Positions 1-6,477 of a DNA stretch of 9,378 bases are shown in pieces. Position numbers and translations under genes: made by a program. Below the pieces are notes generated by a model. That model saw nothing but the letters and a program-made list of their open reading frames with translations, made no database searches and was not told the origin of the DNA. The stretch is from positions 1 to 9,378 of the forward strand of contig CAMNJK010000049.1 of the NCBI GenBank assembly GCA_946541435.1, read 5' to 3'. The DNA is from an uncultured Bacillota bacterium. GTDB taxonomy: Bacteria; Bacillota; Clostridia; Peptostreptococcales; Anaerovoracaceae. The stretch's first letter is position 1. Every line of letters starts with the position of its first letter.

Positions 1-48
1 CAGATACAATATAAAACTGAATGAAAAATCTCACCTGATCAATCTGGA

Positions 49-78
49 TTCATACTTGAAGATCAGTATGCATATATT
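49..78 (+). promoter_or_regulatory. Possible sigma-A promoter for the structured RNA
   Basis: A -10-like TATATT lies at 73-78 (5 of 6 matches to TATAAT). A weak -35-like TTCATA lies at 49-54 (4 of 6 matches to TTGACA), with an 18-base spacer. Transcription would begin near 85, a few bases before the closing stem of the structured element at 93. A small inverted repeat (CATACT 51-56 / AGTATG 65-70) sits between the two boxes. The -35 is poor and the region is AT-rich, so this could be chance. I saw no equally good promoter for minus-strand transcription of the element. Confidence 0.3.
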
Positions 79-84
79 CCCGAA

Positions 85-281
85 ACCGACTGAGAGGCCG
101 TGTCCGCGCGGATTCCGCAGAAGCGCACAAGAGTCAGCAGGCTGGGACGAACGAGGCGCGTGGTTCACCGTCTCGTGGGCGCGCAAAGAATTCTGCGCGC
201 TTTCACGAGACGGGCCACTCGCCGTGAGTCGCTGCCACTGACTCTGCGCGACGAGGACCGAGCGAGGACACGGCCTCTTCA
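85..281 (+). ncRNA. Highly structured non-coding RNA candidate, about 190 nt
   Basis: This GC-rich island in AT-rich intergenic DNA folds almost completely. Stems seen by eye: a closing stem 93-105 with 266-278 (13 bp, perfect); a small hairpin 108-111/115-118; an inner stem 123-127/245-249 plus 131-137/238-244 (12 bp with a 3-base bulge); 155-158/220-223 and 160-163/215-218 (4+4 bp around one mismatch); and a long hairpin 168-177/204-213 (10 bp) capped by 179-185/194-200 (7 bp). A possible pseudoknot pairs GGUUC (162-166) with GGACC (255-259). On the plus strand the unpaired parts are purine-rich (such as GGGACGAACGA at 144-154 and 250-265), and G-U pairs extend the stems, so I favour plus-strand transcription. 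Size and compactness resemble conserved Firmicutes RNAs such as raiA/ARRPOF, but I cannot verify that family. A non-autonomous mobile element with 13-bp terminal inverted repeats is the main alternative. Confidence 0.62.
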
Positions 282-310
282 AGTCGTAATCAGAAAAATA
301 GTCGTAATCA
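282..310. repeat. Direct repeat pair of AGTCGTAATCA
   Basis: The 11-base unit AGTCGTAATCA occurs at 282-292 and again at 300-310, an 18-base period, each copy followed by an A-rich stretch. The pair lies directly between the 3' end of the structured element and the operon terminator. It could be a protein-binding site, a slippage product, or part of the 3' tail of the RNA. Two copies are too few to call a CRISPR array. Confidence 0.5.
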
Positions 311-356
311 ACAAAAAAGAGGTCTCTCACTGATTTCTCAGTGCGATAACCTCCTT
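310..356 (-). terminator. Intrinsic terminator of the long minus-strand operon
   Basis: Read on the minus strand, an outer stem AAGGAGGT (356-349) pairs with ACCTCTTT (323-316). An internal loop and an inner stem CACTGA/TCAGTG (343-338 with 333-328) follow, closed by a GAAA tetraloop. A run of six T follows at 318-313. It begins about 70 bases after the stop codon of the BMP lipoprotein gene, the last gene of the block. The GAAA loop and the T-run both point to minus-strand function; the plus strand has no T-run after the hairpin. Confidence 0.8.
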
Positions 357-383
357 AGTCGATATGATCTTAGTAGATATGAT
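355..383. repeat. Short imperfect tandem repeat in the 3' flank
   Basis: TTAGTCGATATGAT at 355-368 is repeated as TTAGTAGATATGAT at 370-383, with one difference and a 15-base period. It lies in the AT-rich spacer between the BMP gene stop and the terminator, overlapping the upstream foot of the terminator stem. It has no coding function that I can see; it may be a slippage product or a binding site. Confidence 0.45.
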
Positions 384-423
384 ATATACTCGTGTACTTA
401 TTTATTGATGTGTGATGATTCGA

Positions 424-1614
424 TCATTCTTTCACCATATGGAACTCCACCTGATCGCCCGCCAGCGATTTGATGGATTTCTTATCCGTGTCTTTCACGA
501 TGGTCCGTTCTCCGCTGCGGATCTGGCCCAGCAGCGCATCATAATCTTCCTGGGTAAACAGGGTCAGCCGGCTGTTGGTCATTTCCAGACCGATGCCATC
601 GTTTTCCACGGAATAATTCAGGATGGATCCGCCCGGGAAATTATTCCGCTTATAATTCTTCAGAACATCGGTGATGGCCCGTCCGGTTTCTTTCTTGGCC
701 GAGGTGACCACCGTTTCCGACAGAGCGCTCTGATCCGAGTCGACACCGATCACACTGCCGCCCGCGGTTTCTGCCGCTGCCATGACCGACTCGCCGATGG
801 ACCCGCCGCAGGCGAAGATCACTTCTGTACCTTCATCGAACCAGACAAATGCTTCAGATTCGATTTCATCCGATGCCTCGAATGTCCCGGTGTAGGTATA
901 TTTCAGATCGATGCCGCTGATGCCTTTGTCTCTGGCCGCGGCGGAAACGCCCTGAACGAATCCGTATCCGTATCGCTTGACCGGCGGCACTTTATCTCCG
1001 CCCATGAAACCGATGCTGGTAAATCCCTCGGATACCGCGGCGTAGCCGGCCAGAAATCCCGCCTGTTCCTCTGCGAACAGGACGTCGGCGCAGTTGCCCG
1101 CCGTTTCATAGTTGTATTTCTCATCCCGGGGCACGCCGTCCATCAGCACGAAGTACAGATCTTTGTACTTTTCCTGGGCCTGATAGGCGATGGTCTCGAA
1201 CTGACTGCCGGACAGGACGATGAGTTTCGCGCCGTCCTGCCGGGCCTGCCGGATGGCGTCCATATAGGCCTCTTCGCTGTTCTCTGACGGGATCGCCTGG
1301 CTGGTTATCCCGTTTTCCTCGCCGAAGGCCTGGATGGCATTCCATGTGGATTCGTGAAAGGAACCGTCCTTCACGCCCACATCATCGGTGATCATGGCCA
1401 CCTCGAAGGTCTCCGGTTCTTCTTCTGCCGTTTCTTCCTCTCCACAGGCGCAAAAGCCGGCCAGGGCGAGGCTGAGTACCACTGCGGAGGCAAATACCCT
1501 CCAGCCGGCCGAAAAACGCCTTCTGCGCCGTCTTTCGCCGGCGGGTATACCACCGGCCCCGTCAGATGGATCTTTCCCTGACAGATATGGTTTGTTTCCT
1601 TGTCTCATTACCAT
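424..1614 (-). CDS. BMP/PnrA-family nucleoside-binding lipoprotein
   Basis: This is a substrate-binding protein of the BMP (basic membrane protein, PnrA/Med) family. In other bacteria members deliver purine or pyrimidine nucleosides to an ABC importer at the outer face of the membrane. A hydrophobic segment (residues about 41-54) leads to Cys55 and Cys57, then an acidic linker and the mature domain. Family-like stretches are MITDDVGVKDGSFHES, FMGGDKVPPVKRYGYGF and VIGVDSDQS. The lipobox (AGFCAC) is atypical. The n-region is unusually long, about 40 residues, with six consecutive arginines (28-33). Start ATG 1614 is preceded by AAGAGGT with good spacing; ATG 1608 is possible. It lies 14 bases after pdp, which supports a nucleoside substrate. 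No permease or ATPase gene is in the window, so its transporter must be elsewhere or beyond the left edge. Confidence 0.88.
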   Translation of the reverse strand: MVMRQGNKPYLSGKDPSDGAGGIPAGERRRRRRFSAGWRVFASAVVLSLALAGFCACGEEETAEEEPETFEVAMITDDVGVKDGSFHESTWNAIQAFGEENGITSQAIPSENSEEAYMDAIRQARQDGAKLIVLSGSQFETIAYQAQEKYKDLYFVLMDGVPRDEKYNYETAGNCADVLFAEEQAGFLAGYAAVSEGFTSIGFMGGDKVPPVKRYGYGFVQGVSAAARDKGISGIDLKYTYTGTFEASDEIESEAFVWFDEGTEVIFACGGSIGESVMAAAETAGGSVIGVDSDQSALSETVVTSAKKETGRAITDVLKNYKRNNFPGGSILNYSVENDGIGLEMTNSRLTLFTQEDYDALLGQIRSGERTIVKDTDKKSIKSLAGDQVEFHMVKE

Positions 1615-1628
1615 TGTAATACCTCTTC

Positions 1629-2942
1629 CTATTCCACCACACAGCGAATCAGCGGCGAAAGATCCGGCTCCGCATCCCCGATCTGAACGGACCGGAGGAC
1701 TTCCCCGGCGGCCGTTTCCAGACGCGCCTCATCGCTGCTGTAAAGAGTACAGATGGGTTCTCCTTCCTTGACCTGATCTCCGGCCTTATGATGCAGGAGG
1801 ATCCCCGCGCCGTGATCGATGCTGTCTTCCTTGGTCTGCCTTCCCGCGCCGGTATGCTGGGACGCCAGGCCGATCCCCATGGCATCCATACTGCAGATAT
1901 AGCCGTCCCGGGGCGCTGTGACCGTCCTGGTGCAGGGGCTTACGGGCAGGAGCTCATCCTGTCTGTTTTTGTCCGTCACATCGGGATCTCCGCCCTGACC
2001 GGCCACGAATTCCCGGAATTTCTCAAGTCCGGCGCCGGTGCGCAGGGCCCGGCCAGCCTTTGCGAGACCTTCCTCGGCGGAATCCGCCTGCTCGCCCATC
2101 CAGATCATCCGGCCTGCCAGTTCAATGGAAAGCTCCGTGATATCCCTGGGACCCTGGCCCCGCAGGACATCGATGGCCTCCCGGACCTCCAGGGCATTGC
2201 CGATGGCATTGCCGAGGGGCTGCTCCATATCCGTGATGACCGCCATGGTCTTCTTCCCGTCAGCCTTGCCGATCTCCACCATGAGCTCCGCCAGCTGCCG
2301 GGCATCCTCTTCCGTCTTCATGAAAGCGCCGCTGCCGCACTTGACGTCCAGCAGGATCCCGTCCGAGCCGGAAGCCAGTTTTTTGCTCATGATGCTGGAT
2401 GTGATCAGGCTCAGGTTTTCCACCGTGGCCGTCACGTCCCGCAGGGCGTAGATCTTCTTGTCCGCCGGCGCGATATGGGCAGTCTGCCCGATCACCGCGA
2501 TGCCGCAGCCATTGACCTGATCGAAGAAATCCTGCACCGGCAGAGCCGTCTGAAAGCCCGGAATGGATTCCAGCTTATCCACGGTGCCCCCGGTGAATCC
2601 CAGACCCCGGCCGCTCATCTTGGCGATGGGCACGCCGCAGGCCGCCGCCAGCGGTCCCACGATCAGGGTGGTCTTGTCCCCGACGCCGCCGGTGCTGTGC
2701 TTGTCGATCTTGACGCCCTTGATCTGAGACAGGTCCGCGGTATCACCGGACAGCTTCATCTCCCGGGTGAGCCATATGGTCTCCTGCCGGCTCATGCCGC
2801 GGAAATAGACCGCCATCAGAAAGGCGGACATCTGATAATCCGGGATGCTGCCTTCCGTGAATCCCCGGACCAGATAACGGATCTCTTCCTCCGTCAGCTC
2901 CCTGCCGTTGCGCTTGGCTGTGATGAGTTCTACCGTATTCAT
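1629..2942 (-). CDS. pdp: Pyrimidine-nucleoside phosphorylase
   Basis: This enzyme cleaves uridine, deoxyuridine or thymidine with phosphate to give the free base and (deoxy)ribose-1-phosphate, in the cytoplasm. The 437-residue length is typical for the PYNP/thymidine phosphorylase family. Visible motifs are the phosphate-binding KHSTGGVGDK (81-90), the family signature SGRGLGFTGGTVDKLE (110-125), and DVKCGSGAFM (199-208). Arg168, Ser183 and Lys187 fall at the positions known to hold the pyrimidine ring in Bacillus PYNP. The C-terminal domain is complete. The start codon overlaps the deoB stop as ATGA, with AAAGGAG 8 bases upstream, so the two are probably translationally coupled. Pdp accepts both uridine and thymidine in related species; the alternative, a strict thymidine phosphorylase (deoA), cannot be excluded from sequence. 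Confidence 0.96.
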   Translation of the reverse strand: MNTVELITAKRNGRELTEEEIRYLVRGFTEGSIPDYQMSAFLMAVYFRGMSRQETIWLTREMKLSGDTADLSQIKGVKIDKHSTGGVGDKTTLIVGPLAAACGVPIAKMSGRGLGFTGGTVDKLESIPGFQTALPVQDFFDQVNGCGIAVIGQTAHIAPADKKIYALRDVTATVENLSLITSSIMSKKLASGSDGILLDVKCGSGAFMKTEEDARQLAELMVEIGKADGKKTMAVITDMEQPLGNAIGNALEVREAIDVLRGQGPRDITELSIELAGRMIWMGEQADSAEEGLAKAGRALRTGAGLEKFREFVAGQGGDPDVTDKNRQDELLPVSPCTRTVTAPRDGYICSMDAMGIGLASQHTGAGRQTKEDSIDHGAGILLHHKAGDQVKEGEPICTLYSSDEARLETAAGEVLRSVQIGDAEPDLSPLIRCVVE

Positions 2943-4198
2943 CCCAGGATCTCCTTTCTCCGGCTGGTGCCAATGGCTGTCTTCAGGCGTCCGTCTGTCA
3001 GACAGTCGATGACGGTGGCGCCGATATCGGCAAAGCTGCTGCCCGTGCCCAGATTGGTATCCGGCTTCACCCCCGCGCCGGCGAACAGCCCGAAGATGTG
3101 CTCCCGGGTGTGGTTGAAGCCGGTGTGGACCGGGTCGTTGCCGTGATCCGAACAGAGGATCAGAAGGTCGTCCTCCCGCATGGCCGCCAGGATCTCCGGA
3201 AGTCTCCTGTCAAATGCCTCGATGGCATTGGCGTAGCCCTCCGGGTCCCGCCGGTGTCCGTATTTTGAATCGAAATCCACAAGATTGGTAAAGATCAGTC
3301 CGTGAAAGTCTTTGTTCAGGGCCTCGATGGTCCTGGTCACGCCGTCATCATTGTCTTCCGTATGCACGGCAGTGGTCACGCCGCTGCCGTTGAAAATGTC
3401 CCTGATCTTGCCGATGCAGTACACTTCCTGTCCGTCTTCCTTCAGCTGATCCAGCAGGGTATCCTGGGGCGGCGAAAGAGCGTAGTCATGACGGTCCGAT
3501 GTACGCACCCGCTTGCCGTTCTCATCGATGATGTAGGGACGGGCGATGACCCGGCCCACGGCATAGGGCCCCACCAGGAGCTTTCTGCTGATCCGGCAGA
3601 TCCGATAGAGCTCTTCCAGGGGGATCACGTCGGTGTTGGCTGCGATCTGAAAAACGCTGTCCGCCGAGGTGTAGACGATGGGCTTGCCCGTGCGTTCATG
3701 CTCCGGGCCCAGAAGCTCGATGATCTCCGTTCCCGACATGGATACATTCCCCAGATACCCGTAGCCCGTCTCCCGGACGAACTGATCCATCAGTTCCTGG
3801 GGAAATCCCTCGCTGAAGGTCAGAAAAGGCACGTCCGTCCGGATGCCGGCGATCTCCCAGTGCCCCGTGATGGTATCCTTTCCCGCGGAGCTTTCGGCGA
3901 ACCGGCCGTATGCAAAGGCTGGCGCGTCCAGGGTCACCGTACCTGCAGCGGCCCTGCCCGGAAATGCGTCCGGGGCTGTCACAGGATGCTCCTCATCCAC
4001 CCGCAGGCGGCCGCCGGCGGCCCCTGCCAGATTCCCCAGGCCCAGACGGCGCAGATTGGGGATATCCAGAGGATACCGGTCCAGAATGTGACCCAGTGTA
4101 TCGGTCCCGGCATCGCCGTAATCCGCCGCATCCGGCAGCGCGCCCACGCCAAGACTGTCCAAAACCATGATACATGCTCTGTTGATCTCTGCTGTCAT
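2939..4198 (-). CDS. deoB: Phosphopentomutase
   Basis: DeoB interconverts (deoxy)ribose-1-phosphate and (deoxy)ribose-5-phosphate, linking nucleoside breakdown to the pentose phosphate and deoxyribose aldolase routes. It belongs to the alkaline phosphatase superfamily and uses two Mn ions. Metal-site motifs are present in order: MVLDSLGVG (Asp14), the phospho-threonine segment GKDTITGHWE (Thr109), VDFDSKYGHRRD, CSDHGND and FNHTREH. Against the usual family layout there are about 23 extra residues before GKDT, around residues 62-90 (GGRLRVDEEHPVTAPDAFPG). I chose ATG 4198 because AAGGAG at 4212-4207 sits 8 bases away; the upstream GTG 4207 and ATG 4204 are too close to it. It is 12 bases after the metallophosphoesterase and overlaps pdp by four bases. 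Confidence 0.95.
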   Translation of the reverse strand: MTAEINRACIMVLDSLGVGALPDAADYGDAGTDTLGHILDRYPLDIPNLRRLGLGNLAGAAGGRLRVDEEHPVTAPDAFPGRAAAGTVTLDAPAFAYGRFAESSAGKDTITGHWEIAGIRTDVPFLTFSEGFPQELMDQFVRETGYGYLGNVSMSGTEIIELLGPEHERTGKPIVYTSADSVFQIAANTDVIPLEELYRICRISRKLLVGPYAVGRVIARPYIIDENGKRVRTSDRHDYALSPPQDTLLDQLKEDGQEVYCIGKIRDIFNGSGVTTAVHTEDNDDGVTRTIEALNKDFHGLIFTNLVDFDSKYGHRRDPEGYANAIEAFDRRLPEILAAMREDDLLILCSDHGNDPVHTGFNHTREHIFGLFAGAGVKPDTNLGTGSSFADIGATVIDCLTDGRLKTAIGTSRRKEILG

Positions 4199-4210
4199 AT
4201 CCATCACTCC

Positions 4211-4912
4211 TTATCTGATCTTAAGCGGAATGCAGTTCAGGAAATCCAGGGAAGCCAGATGATAACGGATCCCGTGGTGCTCGCCTTTGATGCAGCTGCG
4301 GAAGCCGTCCTCCCCGTGGATATGTCCGTAATATACGTCCTTCACCCCGTAATCCTCGAACAGCTGCTGGAAGGCGGAGAACCGCCTCTGGTCGGAGACC
4401 GGCGGATAATGCAGGAATCCGATGATGGGGTCCGGGGTTTCCCTCATCCTGTCCGCGGCCTGCAGGGAACTCTCCAGCCGCAGCAGTTCCCTGCGGTAGA
4501 TCTTTTCGTCCGCCTGGGTGAAATCTTCATGATCCGGCGTGAGCCATCCCCGGGTGCCGCAGATATAGCAGCCTTCCGTCCTGACGCAGTCATTCTGCAG
4601 GAAGGTCATATTGTCATACATCTTATTGAGCCGGGTGATGCCGCTCCACCAGAGGTCGTGATTGCCCTTGAGCAGGATCTTCTTTCCGGGAAGCTGCGCC
4701 ACCCAGTCCAGATCAAAGACCGCATCCTCCATCTTCAGGGCCCAGGAGATATCTCCGGGAATGACCACCGTGTCCTCTTCCGTGATCATTTCCCTCCAGT
4801 GCAGGGCCAGCCTTTGGGCATGATCAAACCACCGGGGGCCGAAAACATCCATGGGTTTGTCCGCGCCCGGGAAAAAAGAAAGATGAAGATCTGCTATGAC
4901 AAATAAACTCAT
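4211..4912 (-). CDS. Calcineurin-like metallophosphoesterase
   Basis: This 233-residue protein carries the full metallophosphoesterase signature: ADLH (Asp8, His10), PGDISW (Asp54), KGNHD (Asn84, His85), FLHYPPV (His168) and YGHIHG (His197, His199). These residues hold a two-metal centre that hydrolyses phosphate mono- or diesters; the substrate is unknown. It resembles the small predicted phosphohydrolase group COG1768, based on the GDISWAL and GNHDLWW wording. I saw no signal peptide or membrane segment, so it is probably cytoplasmic. ATG 4912 is preferred over 4948: it follows TAAGGA with 7-base spacing, puts the first motif at the usual N-terminal place, and avoids overlap with rmuC. It is 10 bases after rmuC and 12 before deoB, so co-transcription is likely, but the pairing does not tell its role. 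Confidence 0.9.
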   Translation of the reverse strand: MSLFVIADLHLSFFPGADKPMDVFGPRWFDHAQRLALHWREMITEEDTVVIPGDISWALKMEDAVFDLDWVAQLPGKKILLKGNHDLWWSGITRLNKMYDNMTFLQNDCVRTEGCYICGTRGWLTPDHEDFTQADEKIYRRELLRLESSLQAADRMRETPDPIIGFLHYPPVSDQRRFSAFQQLFEDYGVKDVYYGHIHGEDGFRSCIKGEHHGIRYHLASLDFLNCIPLKIR

Positions 4913-4922
4913 CCTGTGGTCC

Positions 4923-5978
4923 TTACCTCTCCTGCTGCCCGATCTCATCCAGCTCTGACAGCGCTTTGCGGATCTGGCGGGTCCGTGGTCCGGCCAGATC
5001 GTCCAGGTCTTTCTGCGCCATCTGCAGGTGTTTCTGTGTTCGTTCTATGGTCTCCTCGAACTTCTCGAATTCCGAAGAGACCCGGTTCAATGTATTCCAG
5101 ACTTCCGCGGAATGCTCCGACAGGGCGATCTGGCGGAATCCCATGCGGAAGCTGTTTAAGAGGGCCGCCATGGTGGTGGGCCCCGCGATGGTCACCCGAA
5201 GATCGTTCATCAGGGTGTCCGTCACGTTCAGCCGCAAAACCTCGGCATAAAGTCCTTCAAAGGGCAGGAACATGATGCCGAAATCGCAGGTCCTGGGCGG
5301 CGCGATGTATTTCCTGCGGATGTCCGTGGCCGCTTTCAGGATGGCCCTGCGCAGCATGTCCCGGGTCAGCCGGATCTCTTTGGGATCGCCCAGTTCATAG
5401 GCGTCCAGCAGATTCATGTAGGCGTCCGCCGGGAATTTGGAATCGATGGGCAGGTACACAGTCTCGCCCCCGTCTCCGGGAAACCGCACGGCATACTCCA
5501 CCCGCTCGCTGGTGCCGGTGACCGCCACGTTCTCTTCGTACTGCTCCGGCGCCAGGATATCCTCCAGAATGGCGCCCAGCTGCACCTCTCCCAGGATCCC
5601 CCGGGTCTTGACGTTGGAAAGCACTTTCTTCAGATCATCCACGCCGGAGGCCAGGGACTGCATCTCGCCCAGGCTGCGGCTGACCTGCTGCAGGGCCGTA
5701 TTCATCTCCCGGTTCAGCTCCGCCAGCCGGCGGTTCTGGGCTTCCGAATGATCGGCCTGCTCCCGGGCGATCATTTCTCCCATGTGACGGATGCTGGTCT
5801 GGATCATATCCACAGTATCCTGCCGGGACCGGTCCAGCTCGTCCTGCAGCTGCAGCTGCAGCATCCGCATCTCCTTCTGCTGGCTGCTTCGGGACAGGAC
5901 CCGTACCAGGATCACCGCAGCTGCCGCGATCAGGATGATCAGCGCGATCAGGATCAGGATGTCAATCGAGGAACTCAT
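4923..5978 (-). CDS. rmuC: RmuC-family DNA recombination protein
   Basis: RmuC proteins are membrane-anchored coiled-coil proteins with a predicted nuclease-like core. In E. coli, loss of RmuC raises inversion at short inverted repeats, but the biochemical activity is not settled. Here residues about 5-26 form one strongly hydrophobic N-terminal helix. A Gln/Arg/Glu-rich coiled-coil (about 30-110) follows, then the RmuC domain with KFPADAYMNLLDAYE and APPRTCDFGIMFLPFEGLY, and a C-terminal coiled coil near residues 300-335. ATG 5978 is chosen because GAGGGG lies 10 bases upstream; in-frame ATGs at 5984, 5987 and 5996 are also possible. It overlaps the end of the upstream unrecognised gene by 17 bases or more, indicating translational coupling. 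Confidence 0.9.
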   Translation of the reverse strand: MSSSIDILILIALIILIAAAAVILVRVLSRSSQQKEMRMLQLQLQDELDRSRQDTVDMIQTSIRHMGEMIAREQADHSEAQNRRLAELNREMNTALQQVSRSLGEMQSLASGVDDLKKVLSNVKTRGILGEVQLGAILEDILAPEQYEENVAVTGTSERVEYAVRFPGDGGETVYLPIDSKFPADAYMNLLDAYELGDPKEIRLTRDMLRRAILKAATDIRRKYIAPPRTCDFGIMFLPFEGLYAEVLRLNVTDTLMNDLRVTIAGPTTMAALLNSFRMGFRQIALSEHSAEVWNTLNRVSSEFEKFEETIERTQKHLQMAQKDLDDLAGPRTRQIRKALSELDEIGQQER

Positions 5979-6438
5979 AGACATCATACCCCTCATCCTC
6001 TGTGTAGTCCGTGTAGAGCAGGTCCAGATCCTGCAGGAACCGGTTCATCTCAATCCGCTCCTCCTGGGTGCGGTGATAGATCTCCATGTATTCCTTGTAG
6101 GAAACGGAGGCGCCTTTGGACTTGTTCTCCAGGGCTTTCTGCAGCTGGATATAAGCGTCGCAGAGCTTGTTGAACTGCCGGATGGTATGTTCCGTGTTCC
6201 GGATCAGTTCCTTAGTCGCATCGTCTCCCTTGGGGATGTCTCCCGTGGGGAAACGCAGGGCGCGGGCCCGCTTCTTGCATTCGCTTAAGATCTCGATGTT
6301 GCCCGCGTAGTCCTTCTTGCCAAAGATCTTCCGGAACTTGGAATCATTGGCGATCTTCAGTTCCGCTTCCTTGAATTCCTCGACACAGTCCACGTAGAAC
6401 TGATCGATGACCCGGATCACTTTCTTTTTGTACTCCAT
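5962..6438 (-). CDS. Hypothetical protein, 158 aa, coupled to rmuC
   Basis: I do not recognise this protein. It is highly charged and looks all-helical, with no signal peptide, membrane segment or metal motif. The N-terminal half is Lys/Glu-rich (MEYKKKVIRVIDQFYVDCVE). A middle segment, FPTGDIPKGDDATKELIRN (about 63-81), may be a loop, followed by helical stretches IRQFNKLCDAYIQLQKALEN and MEIYHRTQEERIEMNRFLQD and a very acidic tail (YTDYTEDEGYDVYEFLD). ATG 6438 is preceded by AGAGGA with 7-base spacing, a clear ribosome binding site, which with its length and overlap with rmuC makes it a real gene. The overlap suggests a function tied to RmuC or simply economy within the operon. It lies 39 bases after recX. 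Confidence 0.82.
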   Translation of the reverse strand: MEYKKKVIRVIDQFYVDCVEEFKEAELKIANDSKFRKIFGKKDYAGNIEILSECKKRARALRFPTGDIPKGDDATKELIRNTEHTIRQFNKLCDAYIQLQKALENKSKGASVSYKEYMEIYHRTQEERIEMNRFLQDLDLLYTDYTEDEGYDVYEFLD

Positions 6439-6477
6439 GCCGTCGTCCTCTTCTCTTTTATTTCTGATTCTTGCTGC

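Noticed and set aside
85..281. tRNA, tmRNA, 6S, SRP RNA or RNase P RNA
   Set aside because: I looked for the hallmark sequences of these RNAs (T-arm with CCA end, SRP domain IV GGAAGC-type loop, RNase P conserved core) on both strands and did not find them; the fold also differs.
31..330. Minus-strand reading frame of 99 codons across the intergenic element
   Set aside because: Its predicted start is a GTG inside the operon terminator hairpin, with the AGGAGG-like bases too far away and part of the stem. The frame is open because the GC-rich structured element lacks stop codons by chance. The nested stems explain the sequence better than coding does.
56..333. Two short plus-strand reading frames over the same element
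   Set aside because: No ribosome binding site and arginine-rich low-quality translation; they are by-products of the GC-rich palindromes.
282..383. Possible CRISPR remnant from the two direct-repeat pairs
   Set aside because: Each pair has only two copies, with units of 11-14 bases and spacing of 15-18 bases, far from CRISPR repeat and spacer sizes, and no cas genes are present.
412..1287. A 291-codon plus-strand reading frame opposite the BMP gene
   Set aside because: It mirrors the real gene's codon pattern; the minus-strand protein has a signal peptide and family motifs and this one has none.
1788..3146. A 452-codon plus-strand reading frame opposite pdp
   Set aside because: It is antisense to a clear pyrimidine-nucleoside phosphorylase, with no domain and no ribosome binding site that I could see.
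3302..4906. A 534-codon plus-strand reading frame opposite deoB and the metallophosphoesterase
   Set aside because: It lies antisense to two genes with complete catalytic motifs. Long antisense frames are common in GC-rich coding DNA with this codon use. The translation has no recognisable domain.
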